From Ehretia macrophylla (lineage: Eukaryota > Streptophyta > Magnoliopsida > Boraginales > Ehretiaceae), in assembly GCA_037974665.1 (NCBI GenBank), contig CM075770.1, positions 1,500,501 through 1,564,500 of the forward strand: DNA of 64,000 bases. Reading direction: 5' to 3'. The translations under genes were made by a program, and so were the position numbers. The notes below the pieces were generated by a model, which saw only the letters and a list, made by a program, of their open reading frames with translations, was not told where the DNA came from and made no database searches. Shown here one piece after another: positions 48,294-60,122 of the stretch (positions are counted from its first letter, which is position 1; every line of letters starts with the position of its first letter).

Positions 48294-49974
48294 TAATATA
48301 CATTAGATAACGACGTTTCATATCTAACTGGTGGGCTCTAGACAAGTATTACTTATCTATGCTTTTAATCTTATTATTCAAATAAACAAAAAATGGTGTC
48401 CTCTATTTGATATTTATAATTTATAACAATAGCAACAAAATGCCCAGAGAAGTTTTAGAACAATAAAAACTCATTAGTAATTTAGTGGGATGTATTATGA
48501 TGAAACGCAATTTCTGATGCAGTATATTTAGGTTTTTTTTTTTTGGTCAAGCAGAATATTTATGTTAATCATTCAATTTGTTTAACATGATAATAATAAT
48601 GACTTTCGCTCTAGTTTGGAAATTACATCAACGCGTCTAGTGAACAAAATTTGTGAATTAGTATAAGATGTACTAGATGACTTTACAATATTGTTCTTGC
48701 AATTTTATATTAATAGTTTTAATATATTATTTGAAGTCTTGAATGTTTTGTATGAGTACATAACAATTTTGTCACATTTTCAGATACCGGGTCATATATT
48801 TTACTCATGAAATAAGGTATTCTTTTTACTCTTGTACTTTTGGAATAAATTTCTTTGTTATGTTTTTGTACAAATTAAAGGTGAAGTACGTTTTGTAAGT
48901 ATCATGTGATATATTTACCCATCTCGTATGTGATTAAAACATAGCTATCAAATTGAAAATACGAAGATAAATTTGTACTCGAATTATTTAATAAAGTTCA
49001 ATGTATGTAACGAATTGTTTACTTAAGAAGATTTTTGTAATAAATATTAAACTAAAAGAGATCTTTCTACAATTTTAGAAACTATTAAGAAAGTCCTTAT
49101 AATTATGACAAACTAAAATAGTCATAAAAATTTGTTATTGAAATCACCACTATTAGATGACTAATATTGACCATTAAATCTTATTAGTTTCTGAAATTCT
49201 TACCTGAAGATAACTTGCACTTCTCTTGTTGGACTACATAAACTTTTTTTCTTTTTTCATCCAACTTTAACAAACCATGCTCAGTACTCTTCTTATTTAT
49301 GTAGTCCATGTTGCCACATTAACATCATATAGTTGTCAAACTAACATATAATTAGAGAGGAACATATAAACAATATTTTGAGCATGTAGATAGGCACTAA
49401 AGCATGGTATTTGATTATTGACTATGCTCTAGATTTCAATGGGATTGTGTCTGGATTGAATGTAATGACATTTTAAGATCTCGTACTAAATACTTAATCA
49501 ATTTGTTTTCTACCGATGCTAGTTGTTATAGAATATATTGTTGTCTCGGTGAAAGCTAGTATAAGAAATAGTCCCTCCCATTATTTTTTCCAAAGTTGAA
49601 CAAAAAATTACAAAAATACTTTTATACCATGTAAGATTACCTTTTGAATTTCTATGTTAGTCACCAATGTTTACTTAAATTTTCATGTTAATCCCTATAA
49701 AAGGCACTTATATGATCACACAACTATTTTTTATCGCGCTTTAGCAGAGAAATAACAGTGAGGTGTTTTAAAAAAAATTACAATAAATATCAGAGACTCA
49801 AACTATGACTTATGAATTATTAGGCAGTTTTTTACCCAAAAAAAATATATATATATTAGGAAATTTTTTAAAAAATATTGGAGACTCACTTTTAAAATAT
49901 TAGGGTTAAACTTAAAAAATCGAATAAATAGTGGGAACTGGTGGTGAAATTTGACAATATCAATAAAGTTCAAC

Positions 49975-50782
49975 GGATAAATGTATAATTTAGTCTATTA
50001 TCTTTAATGTAATTTTTACTTGCATGCATTATCTTTCACAATGAATCTTTTACCCCCAGTTTGGATTGCACATGGAAAAGGAAAGGAAAGTAAAGTAGAG
50101 GAAGAAAAATAAAGGAAAGGAAAGGAAAATAAATCTCTTGTTTGGATTGCAAAAAAATAATAAGGGAAAGGAAATAAAAGAAATTTATAATTTGTTGTTT
50201 GGATTGGATAAGTAAAGGAAAGGAAATGATCATTTTAGATGAAAAATTACCTTATTATCCTTTCTTATAAGATAGTTATAGAAAGAATTAAGGATAAATT
50301 AGTTTTTTTATTTATTTTCCTTTCCTTTCGCTCCATTTTACCCCAAATTGGAAGAATTGTAAAATCCTTCTCATTAAAGAAAACGGAGAGATTTTGAAAC
50401 CCCTCCAATTCCTTTATTGAAACTGAAAATCACTCCCCTTCCTTTACTTTCCTTTAAAAAAACCAATCCAAACAAGCTGTTAGTCTATTATCTTTGATGT
50501 AAATAATATTTTTATTTATTATCTTTCAAAATGAGTCTTTCAGTCCAATATGTTTCACATCAGTGACGCCGTTAGTCTAATATGTTTTCTCCAATATGTT
50601 TTAAAGTTGGACTAACGACGTCACTGATATGAAACATATTACACTAAAAGGTTCATTTTGAAAAATAATAAATAAAAGTGTCATTTATACCAAAGATAAT
50701 GAACTAAAAAATTCATGTTAAAAAATAATGTATAAAAATATAATTTATATCAAATATAATAGACTAAATTATACATTTATTC
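49975..50782. mobile_element. Mutator-type MITE upstream of RPA49, containing a second element
   Basis: The left end GGATAAATGTATAATTTAG and the right end CTAAATTATACATTTATTC are inverted copies with one mismatch. The flanking 9-bp duplication AAGTTCAAC is perfect (49966-49974 and 50783-50791). The element folds back along its length, but the left arm is interrupted at 50053-50479 by a different foldback element. The right target copy ends 95 bp before the RPA49 TATA box. Confidence 0.88.
50053..50479. mobile_element. Foldback MITE nested in another MITE
   Basis: It begins CCCCCAGTTTGGATTG and ends CCAATCCAAACAAGCTG, inverted copies with small differences. It is flanked by TTA on both sides (50050-50052 and 50480-50482), fitting a 3-bp Harbinger-type duplication. 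Removing it restores TCTTTTAGTCTATTATC, as expected of the host element. The GGAAAGGAAAGG-rich left half pairs with the CCTTTCCTTT-rich right half. Confidence 0.75.
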
Positions 50783-50886
50783 AAGTTCAACTTCGTACTT
50801 CATACTTTGGCCCTTGTTGTGATGATGGATCAATTTAGACCCGACCCAGACATATCACGGGTAACCCGTGGGCAAAGTCTGGGGTT

Positions 50887-50926
50887 TATAAACCCATTCT
50901 CCATTCCACAAAACCTCGAAACCCTA
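50887..50926 (+). promoter_or_regulatory. RPA49 core promoter: TATA box and telo-box
   Basis: TATAAA at 50887-50892 and the telo-box AAACCCTA at 50919-50926. Telo-boxes near the start of transcription are common in plant genes for ribosome production. The spacing puts the start of transcription near 50920 and the leader at about 28 nt before the ATG at 50948. Confidence 0.65.
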
Positions 50927-50947
50927 GAAAGCAAGCAAGCTAAAACC

Positions 50948-53900
50948 ATGGGAAAATCAAAGGAAAAGAAGAAAATACTCGACACCCAAATCACCCAATA
51001 CGAAGAAGGACACATAGAGGAAGATAAACCACAAGATGATGGCAAGAAGAAGAAGAAGAAAAAGAAGGAGAAAATAACCGTAAAATTGGAAACCCTAAGT
51101 GAAAACCCGGATAAAATCTCCCCTATAATCGGTTACTTTCCGTCCCGATACGACCCGTTGAGTAATGAAAATGCAGATTCGGCAACGGAGGCGACGCCAC
51201 AGGTGAAGGTGTTTAAGAATGTGAAGAGAAGTAACAGGTATCAAGTAGTGGTGAGCCCTAACGAGTCTCGTGTTGAATTTGTTGGGACCAATTATTCGGG
51301 CGAGGCGACTGCGCCTCAGCTATGTACCTACGCCCTTGGTGTACTGGATAAATCCACCCAGACACTTAAGGTTGTTCCAATTGCAGCTAATAAGGTAAAT
51401 TTGGTGACTGCTTATGTGGCATTACCCGTTATTTACGACATTTATTTATTTTTGAACAAATGGATCTCGTTTACATGTGATGCTACCATTGATGCATGGA
51501 ATGCCAAGTAAGATGTCATGCTTGAGTGATATAGATTGTAAACAAATGGGGCTTGTTTACATGTGATACTTGAAACGTGTAGAATACTGAATAAGATGTG
51601 ATGTTTCAGTGATACAGATTTGGGTGGTATATATAATTAGTGTTTTTTTTAGTTGTTTTGCCGTGTTGTGTGATGAAAAACGTTGTTTTGATGTGGTTTA
51701 TTGTTATGTTGCGTGTGTTTATGTAATTTTGGTTGTGATTGGCTGCTGAAATTATAATGGGGAAAGGAATGATTGGTACATTTATTTCGAAATGCTTATG
51801 GTTGTTACTCTATATATGATTGTATTTCTGTGGCCAAAGATATAGTGAACTTGGACACTAGACATTTTGTTAGCTTCTGAAGAAGCTAAAAGTGAAAAAA
51901 TTAACAATTCCAAATCTGGAAAGGTAATGGTTTATGTTACTGGGTCCTTTTTATCCTAATCTTGCTCAAGTTTTCTCGAGTGTATTTTCTCGGTGATATT
52001 GGCACTCCTCTGTGGAAAGTCTTAATTAGGAAATGAGAAATGAGTGTTTCTGTGTGTGCATCTTTGAGATTAAAGTTTTTGTGGAACCACGCTTAGATAG
52101 ATACTTTCCTGATTTAAAATCTCAGATTAATCAAATTTCAGTTTTGATCAGTGTTTTATTTCCCAGCCCATTTTTTTGAATTTTTTCTTTTCTTTATTCT
52201 GCCTGGGTGAAGTGCAGCTGTTTTTTTATGGAACATGGGTTACTGATCTTTACGACAGATATTTAGATTGGAACCAAGAGTTGGAGGGGTAGACCAGCCT
52301 GAAGATGAGCCTCAAGATACAGCAAAATCAGAATTCACGGAGGAACAGAAGGCTGAAGAGAAGAGAAAATTGGATATGTATTTACCAAAGAAGACTATAA
52401 GAGAGGTATATCTCTGTCTTGTAATCAACCCAAGCTCAAAGTTTTGTTATAGTTTAGGGACCATTCCTGTAATTTACCTACATCTAGTTTAATGATAGAA
52501 ACGGAGCTTATAGTATTAAATTTTGAACTTTTTGTTCCAACCCCAATCCCCTCCCCGAAAAAGGAAATAGGCACGAGAAAAGAAGAGAAATCAGATATGT
52601 TTTCATAGTTTTGGTTATGATTTGTAATAATAGTCCTGCATTTTTGCAGATGAAAAAGCGTGCACTACTACATCAGCATGATGATCCTGAAACTCAGCAA
52701 GATATAGACAGGAAGATAGAAGGCTTTAAGATAAATGAAGAAGCTCTTGAAGTTGCCTCTACGACTATCAATTCTCGCAATATCCCACCCCATGACTTGG
52801 AGGCCACTATGCCCAACATGGCTTATCCATTGGACAAGATAATTTTTAGAGGAGAGTGGGATTATCTTTTGGATGTCTTTGAGCTTTCACGAGTGGGAGC
52901 AGAAGCTGTACCTGACTTTTACCCAAGCTTTGTGCGCAACCGAGTTTATAAATTGGACGACATCAAGGTGCGTATATTTTGTCTGTTATATATTCACGGA
53001 GAAAGGCTTCACTGTCCCCATCATCTTCTTATGGAAAAATCATGTATCAGTTGCTCCATTACATTTAATGGACCAAACTCTTACAGTGGGGTCAAGGAAG
53101 CTTCAAACTCATGACACACGGCACCACTCATATTGTCTTGATTCTTCCGTATTGTGAAGTTGCATTGCTACTTCAAGATGCTCTACTAATATTTTATTTC
53201 TTTTCCGAATAAGTTGGCCTAAATGATATATACTTATAAGGCCTCTCTTCTAGAACTCATTTAAAGATGCAGTCAATAGATTTACAGAACACTTGGATGT
53301 TTACAATTCAAGAGTTTATATCCGATTATCTTGTAGTCTGGCTAAAATTGACCTTATCTAATATAAAATAAAAAAATTTCGTATTATTCATTTCCATAAG
53401 ACTTGCATTCCCAGATTATATCTGTAATTTTCACCCTCAACCTCAGTAGCAGGCCAAAATTGGTAATGTATTGTCTGCTCATTAAATGCCAAGTCCACAT
53501 CATTGTTGCTGAAGGTTGATTAGCTAAAGGAATGTTTATATCGCCAATATTAGTGTCTCTATTTATTTAACGGCGAACATCATGATGTTGTTTGGGTGAT
53601 ATATGTATTGTTTCTTTTGGAGATATTGTCACAAAATATTTACTTTTTCACGTTGTAGGATGAGTTGGAGAAGAGGAGGCTTGCTGGTATACTTTCCTAC
53701 ATCACGCATCTAATTAAGTTCAAAGATAAACACTCCATGGAGGGCATTTCATCCGCAAAGCATCACAAAATCCCTGGCATCTTGTTCCAGAAGTTCTCAT
53801 CTATGTTTGCTGATTCAGGACTGAAAGCGCTTCCAAGTGATAAGAGAGATCTTCTAATCAGCTTCGTGTTGGTGCTTACTCTATTTGTTGATGATTTTCG

Positions 53901-54066
53901 GTCTGATCCGTCAGATATAGCCGCCGATCTGAGAATGAATGCTATGAAATTAAGACCTTATTACGAATTATTAGGTTGCAAGCTTGTGCGTGAAAAACAG
54001 TTGCTGCTGGCTACTCTTCGGGTCCCATTGCAGTTCCCAACGATAAGGAGGAAGCGACGAAGGTAG
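50948..54066 (+). CDS. RPA49: RNA polymerase I subunit A49 (RPA49-like)
   Basis: A49 forms, with A34.5, the TFIIF-like module of RNA polymerase I and aids initiation and elongation of rRNA genes in the nucleolus. Exons 50948-51394, 52259-52405, 52650-52967 and 53659-54066 join on codon borders to 439 residues. The head is Lys-rich (an eight-residue lysine run near residue 32), then comes the dimerisation half (IIGYFPSRYDPL, TYALGVLDKSTQTLKVVP), a charged linker, and the C-terminal tandem winged-helix half (AYPLDKIIFRGEWDYLLDVF, FVRNRVYKLDDIKDELEKRR, SDIAADLRMNAMKLRPYYELLGCKL), ending in a basic RRKRRR tail. The frame is open up to an ATG at 50822, but that lies upstream of the TATA box; the ATG at 50948 has a good context (ACCATGGG) and was chosen. 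Confidence 0.92.
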
Positions 54067-55106
54067 AGAATGTCAGCATGATTGTTGTTATATCTTGATA
54101 GTTTATGTCGACTGTTTCACAGTCGTGTTATCCATTCTTGTTTCTAATTATAGAGGTATTTGCGGATGTTCTTGAGTTCTAGTTGTGTTGTGAGAAACAA
54201 ATGGTTGATATACGAGCAAATCATAAATGCTTCATGTTAAGCAACATGGAGTAATGCTTCTCCAGATTATCCAATCTCCATGTCGACGCTTCTTCATGTA
54301 CTTGAGAATGCGACGTTGTATTATTATAAAATTTTCTGTTCCAAACATTTTCTATAAGTAGACGTCAAGGTCCTTATGGTTCTGGAATATGCGATATCTT
54401 ACCCCCTGATTCATGTAAGAATTTCTTGATGGGTTCCAGTTCTCCATTGAATAAAGAAACCTGACATCGATTCATGTAAGAATTCCAGATTGTTCCCAGT
54501 TTTGGCTGAACAAATGAATCTGAATCATTTTCCAAATAATATAAAGGAAAAAACAGATCGAATCTGAGTCGTGGATCCAAATCCACGTTCCCTGCTGTGG
54601 TATATTGTTGTTTGCAGAGAAGAAGTGATAGCACCTACTCGATCCTTGGCAAAGCAATCTAGGTTTCTTATCCATTTGAATCTGCCAAAGAGTGGGATCC
54701 CCTAATGTTGTTTCTCTCTTTAATGGAAAATGGTTGGGTTTGGTTAACGACTCTCTATACGGGTGGAACCACGTAATGTCATGGACCGGCAACCCCTCTT
54801 CCAGTAACAGAAATTTCGCTGAACAATTGAATGCACAGACGAGCTCACAGGCAGACAATACAAGTTAAGATCCGAAGGGTTGCTGAACTTCTTCAACATT
54901 ATCAATTTACATACCTAATATATCGGTCTGCAGCATAACAAAATTTTGGACAAAGAAGTTATTTTTCTATAATACATGCTACAAACTATAGTCGTACACA
55001 CTTTTAAGTCCATGTGAAAAATGAATGGACTAAGCTATGTAATAATAGGACGTAGTTTTATGCCGTATTAAACTAGTAAATTATAACCAAATGATAGTGC
55101 GCATAA
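54067..55106. other. Intergenic DNA between converging RPA49 and PP2C genes
   Basis: Contains the 3' UTRs of both genes. Minus-strand frames between 54374 and 54858 are open for up to 128 codons and include a 15-base direct repeat (ATTCTTACATGAATC on the minus strand, near 54415 and 54470), but match nothing I recognise. Confidence 0.5.
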
Positions 55107-58099
55107 TCACGATTTGGTCTTGAACTTTCTTTGAGCTTTCAAGTCCACCACTATCACTGAAATGTTATCCTTGCTCCCCTTTTGAGTAGCAAGCATCAAG
55201 AGATACTCTGCTGCTGCTTGCGCTGCAGGATCAATTCCTTGGCCTCTCTCTGGAAGAGGATTAGTTCCATTCTTTTTATGCCAAAGCAAAATTCTTCGTC
55301 TAGCCACTTCGCAAACTTCTTCATTTGTCATCACATCCCATAATCCATCACTTGCTAAAACAAGACACTCGTCCTCCCTTGCTCGGGGAACAAACACCAC
55401 CTCTGGATCAGGGATAATCCACGGCTTTAAATATCTATCACCTGAAGAACAGACAGGTGATGTGAGCGCAAACAAATTCATGTTGAACTATTTTGGACGT
55501 AAAGATAATTAAGGTAATAAACTTGCCAAAAAACTTACTGAAGTACAATTTCCAGATATATAGTAAAAAGTCTAACTGTCACCACTGGTCCCAAAAAGAA
55601 ACCAAGAAAGAGGGGAAAGGAATAAACAACAGAATCCACTTCAATCAAATGCTGTCCACATCAGAAAGCAGTAGAAACTTCAGATGCTTCCCACTTGAAT
55701 ACAGAGAATCTGACTGTTGATACTGTATGTTTTGTATTCCTGCCCTCCCAAAAAGAATGCAATAGTCCTGAAAAGACCACTTCCCCAAATGGAATCTTTT
55801 ATCTTGTATGTGAACAATATAACCCACTTATCCCACCACCCCCACCCCCCCCAAAACCCCCAACCCCACCCCACCCCTTCTTAAGTGATCAATAATTGAA
55901 AATGTCAAGCATGGCACACTTTGAATCTTATCTTGTAACATGGTTTCAACATTTTAAATGGAAAACGAGGGAGTATAATCAGAAAAAATAGGAGAAACGT
56001 CGAGGTTTATTAAGTTAGCCCAATGGAAGCTTTTAACCTAGAAGAGGATGTTACAGACAGAAAAGTCATTCATGATTTTTAACTGGTTGGTAGTTTTCTC
56101 CATTTTATTATCCAGAAGCATTTCAGCGATTCAAATCCAGAAGGAAGCCTTTTGAAGCTCACCAGGAATAAAGACGACAATGAAGATAAAAATACACAAA
56201 CATAAAATAGCTTAGAGTATGACACCTACCAATAGACCTCGACATTGCAAGAACTCCAAAAACACGGTGCCCATTCCACTGGATGACCTTGCCCCCAGAC
56301 GCTTCAATTCTGGCGTATTCATCTTCTCGGTTTGGCTGACAAGTATATTGAGAAGGGAAAGAAATGAGATTGGTATCAAATAAAAAGTGTTCTTTATGGA
56401 AGATGCAGAAATGTTATGCGTGTTGAAGAGGGAAACAGAAGAAGACAAAAGTCTTTGACATAAGTCATACTTTGTGATCAACTGATAATGCAACTGCTTC
56501 TTTGCCACGGTAAAGGACTGCTCTAGAATCCCCACAGTTTGCAACTATAATATGCGATGAACTCATAACAGCAACCACAGCAGTCGACCCCACAGTCTCT
56601 GGGGCAACAGGTTCAGATGAGCAGCTACAGCCATCCACACTTGCTTTTGGGGAGGGTCTACTGACTTTGCCCCCGACTTCGTTATCAACCTTAAGAAAGC
56701 AACTGGTGAAGACCTTCTCCCACTGCACCTGCCTAATGTCTCTTGTGTTATCATTCACAAATTCTTCTCTGAATAAATTTAACTCCTCCTCCAATGCTAA
56801 ATGGATACGATCACGACAATAATTCGCAACCTGCAAGTTGATATAAAAAGAGTTGATTTTTTAATGCAATTTGAGTTTAATATTGCCTCACTAAGCACAT
56901 ATCAATTTAAGAAATGTAGCATATTCCACTACATCACTCTTAGAGGATTTAGCTGAGCGTAAGACAAGCCCCTGTGGCTGCCCAACCCTCAAATTAAAGT
57001 TTTTCATTTCGAGTAATAATAGAGAAACAATAACTATTGGTAACTCAAGAACGACCCTAAAGAGGAGCATACAATAATAACACTGCCAAAATGCATAATA
57101 ACTTCTATAGCTGAAGTTGCAATTTGAAAATTTTAACTGGTCAGGTTTCCAGCAGTAAAGTAGGCAACTCAGATACAACAGAAGCAAAAAATTCATGAAG
57201 CTGCAATAAACAATAATTATCTGTCAACACAATCATGTAGGAAGGGAACACACCTGAGATCCTCCGTGACCATCATACACTCCAAAGAAATGAGAAGTGA
57301 GGTGACTCAAAGTTTGACTTAATCCACTGATTACACGATCTCCAATAAACATCTTGATAGGAATTTTCATAAAATGAGGTGCAATCATAATAGCATCTTC
57401 CATCTCCGGCCTCTTTCCACCGACTGACACAGAACCCCACAGTGGTACACAGTCCAATTCATAAACACTCTTGATATCACCTTTGGTCAGATCCTTTTCG
57501 CTGGGCAATGGAAGAGCTACTATAGATGCCTTAAGCTTCGGTCCAGCAGAGTTCTCTTCATCTAGGTTAGAAACGGCAGTCAATTGATTGTCAACTTTTT
57601 TCCTATCAAAACTTCGTTCTTCCAGACTAATTACCTTAGCAACTAGTTGACCATTATTTATGCCCTCAATTTCAACAGCAATGGGCAAGCTATTTTCTGA
57701 GGCAGCATCCAGCGGCAGCAGCTCCTCACCATTAATGCCATTAGTGTCCTCAGTGACTGACAAAATTTCTTCATCTTCACCATCCTGAATTAAGCCATTG
57801 CTAGCTATCTGACTGTTTTCAGTGTTCAGGAACATCTGTGGCAAATTAGAATTTCCTCCATTTTCCACCGGAACCGACAAGGCAATCCTATTTGCTTCAA
57901 CTTTTATACCATTGCAACTCCCGTTCCAACTAGAATTAGAATCAGTATGCAGCACTGAAGGTGGATCTGACAGCAAACTTGCAGTGTCTGTCACTAATTT
58001 AAGCCGCGTGATCTCCACATGGTTAGCAATTCCAGAGCTTTCACAAATAGGATTGCCTAAACTGAGTGTTAGGGCAACTGCAGGAGACATCTCCTCCAT
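55107..58099 (-). CDS. HAB1: Clade A protein phosphatase 2C, HAB1/HAB2 type
   Basis: Negative regulator of abscisic acid signalling: dephosphorylates SnRK2 kinases and is blocked by ABA-bound PYR/PYL receptors. Minus-strand exons 58099-57254, 56830-56471, 56335-56230 and 55441-55107 join in phase to 548 residues (Arabidopsis HAB1 has 511). The start MEEMSPAVALTLSLGN matches the HAB N-terminus; a variable acidic region follows to about 210. Catalytic motifs are intact: PEMEDA (231-236), DGHGG (276-280), ASDGLWDV (467-474) and KDNIS (528-532). The ABA-sensing lock tryptophan is Trp422 in KVIQWNGHRVFGVLAMSRS. The last intron corresponds to the one retained in the HAB1.2 form; reading into it gives a stop within about 25 codons (TGA at 56161-56159). 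G-box/ABRE elements lie upstream. A 5' UTR intron is likely but I could not fix its ends. Confidence 0.94.
55832..55878 (-). other. G-quadruplex-forming tract in the last PP2C intron
   Basis: The plus strand is a run of C-tracts, so the transcribed RNA of the minus-strand gene carries seven G-tracts of three or more (GGGGTGGGGTGGGGTTGGGG and further runs) separated by one to four bases. This is well above the usual four-tract rule for a quadruplex. It lies about 350 bases after the donor at 56229 and 390 before the acceptor at 55442. Confidence 0.85.
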
Positions 58100-59190
58100 C
58101 AATTCTTCTCTCTATGCTGGGAACCCCAATGAACCTCTCTAAAATTGACCCTTTTCGCTTATCTAAGCCTCAAAGATTATGAGAACATCCACTTGGGAAA
58201 GAACCTCTTGACCCACCAACACGAATCAAACAACAACCGACCCCCAAAAAGAAGAGTGCAAGGGGAATTAGCAAAAGATGAACAACTTCAACGACTAGAA
58301 GGCCGAAGAGACTCAAGTCAACAGCCTCCAAGACAAACAAAGAGACACTATAGCTACACCATCAAGAGCAAATTGAAGGTGGAATAAGCTTAGACAGAAG
58401 AAGCAGAAGCAAAAAGGGTATCAAGATCTGTTGATGAAAATGGATCTAAACTTCCATATATGCAGAAATTCAAGAGTGAAAAGACTACTACAAGTATGTA
58501 ACTATGAAGAACATTTAACCAAATTCTTTCCTTACTAGGAAAACAGAATGAAACCAAGAATTACACCAAATCCTATCTCCACCACCAAACCTTAAATACA
58601 CAACAAACATGTGAAGAAAAAAAAAACACACTACAGAATCAAAACCTTATCCATAAATCTAAGAAGGAAAAGCAAAAGGCCTTCATGTAAAAAGAACCTA
58701 GAGAAAAGGAAAGCTTAACACCCCCTCAAGAATCACAAGTAAAACCTTATAAAGATTGCACCTTTTTGCCACATGGAACTTGGGTTTCATAGATCTAAGG
58801 TAATTCTTCTCAGCCTCTTGATTTTTTAACAACTCTTTTTTTCCCTTCATTTTTTTTTTCTTTTTTTTGCTTCCACCATTAAATTGAACTCAAAAAGCTT
58901 CAATCTTTAACAACAAATCTATATACACATCAAGATTAAAACTAAAAGGGTATGCTAAAAGTACATTAAAACAGCTAAAAATCCAAAAATTCACATAAAA
59001 GTAACAGTTTAAGTAAGCTTACCAATTAAATAGCTAAAAACCCAAGAAGCTTTAGCCTCAAACTATCATTTCCTTCTTTTTTGGGCTTGTGAGAAAGAGA
59101 AAAAGCAAAAAAAATAAATAAAGATGTGTTGTGTACAAAAACCAAAAGCTTTTTTTTTCAGTATTATATTGGCACACTCCCTCAAATGTG

Positions 59191-59308
59191 ACACGTGTAG
59201 ATTCAATTATCTAACTCCAATCAATGCTCTTTGGACACAAAGTGCTTTCATTTATTACAAAGCTTTCATGGACTTTTCACGAGACAAACTTCAAGAACAC
59301 CACGTGTC
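59191..59308 (-). promoter_or_regulatory. Two ABRE/G-box elements upstream of the PP2C gene
   Basis: ACACGTGT at 59191-59198 and CACGTGTC at 59301-59308, both ABA-response elements with the CACGTG core. On the minus strand they precede CCAATATAATAC (about 59175-59163), which could serve as CCAAT and TATA elements, with transcription starting near 59130. ABA induction of clade A PP2C genes through ABREs is known, so the arrangement makes sense. Confidence 0.6.
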
Positions 59309-59404
59309 CATGCGTGTCAGGTCATCTTAGACCTAAAAAAAAGAGAGCTTTGTCTCAATAATCATGTGGTTAGATTAGATTGGGGCTTGTTTAATGTAGG
59401 GTTA

Positions 59405-59723
59405 GGGTATCTCGTGGGAGCTTTAAAATTAAGTAGTTTTAGAGTTTTAAATATTTTAAAAAATAATATTGTTTATGATAAAAATATGTGGGATTTATTA
59501 GTTTTGGTTTAAAAGATGTTAAAATAAAGATTTAATTTATATTTTTGTCATTAAATTTAGAGCCCAAAAATTAGATTAGGTCTCTATTTTGACATCTTGT
59601 AAGCCAAAAGTGATGTACCCTACATAATTTTGTCATGAATAGTATTACTTTTTGGGTATTTGGAGCTCTAAAATTACCCAATTTTAGTAAGTCTCTAATT
59701 TTAGAACCCCACTAGAAATACCC
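59405..59723. mobile_element. Foldback MITE
   Basis: It begins GGGTATCTCGTGGGAGC and ends CCCCACTAGAAATACCC, inverted copies with a few mismatches, followed inward by GTAGTTTTAGAG and CTCTAATTTTAG-type arms. A TA dinucleotide lies on both sides and may be the target duplication. It is similar in design to the element at 3743. Confidence 0.65.
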
Positions 59724-59726
59724 TAA

Positions 59727-60122
59727 ATTGTGCAAATAGTCGTTCTTGTTTACATATTTTTATAAATTAGTCTTTAATATTTTAAAAAAATTATACTAGT
59801 CTCTAATATTTATAAAAATAATTTAAAATAATATCTATTATATAAAATTAGTTAATTTAGTCTCTATTATTTTTTAAAAATTTTAAATTAATCCCTAAAC
59901 ATGGGTTACATGTAAGGATTAAATTGAGTTTTTTTTAAGAAAACAATAAGGACTAAATTGAATTTTTTAAAAAATAATAAGGATTAACTTGACTAGTATT
60001 GAACAATAGAGACCATTTTAAATCATTTTTGTAAATATTGAGGACTTCTATAAATTTTTAAAAATATTAGGGATGACATTAAAAAAATATGTAAATAATA
60101 AGGATTAAATGTGAAATTTACC
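59727..60122. mobile_element. Decayed MITE related to the element at 17330
   Basis: The inside shares ordered phrases with 17330-17709: AGGACTAAATTGA, ACAATAGAGACCATTTT, AAATCATTTTTGTAAA and the right end GTGAAATTTACCC. The left end is poorly kept and no target duplication can be read, so the left border is approximate. Confidence 0.6.

Larger units (their letters stand above)
44510..49965. other. Large gene-free region
   Basis: About 5.4 kb with no credible gene on either strand. It contains A-runs (45072-45090, 45381-45404, 46499-46514), a diverged duplication (46060-46350) and two foldback elements (47455-47669, 47769-48293). The segment from 46900 to 47330 has repeated phrases such as TCATAATAAACTAGTCTTT and TCATAATAAATTAGTCTTT about 240 bp apart, probably an old repeat that I cannot classify. 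Confidence 0.55.

Noticed and set aside
50822-50947. Upstream in-frame ATG for RPA49
   Set aside because: It lies before the TATA box at 50887 and encodes sequence not expected in the family; the ATG at 50948 fits better.
54374-54858. Minus-strand frames of 86 and 128 codons between RPA49 and the PP2C
   Set aside because: Two overlapping frames with no family I recognise and an inner direct repeat; could be an old pseudogene fragment, but there is no support. A protein search against plants and plastid/mitochondrial proteins would settle it.
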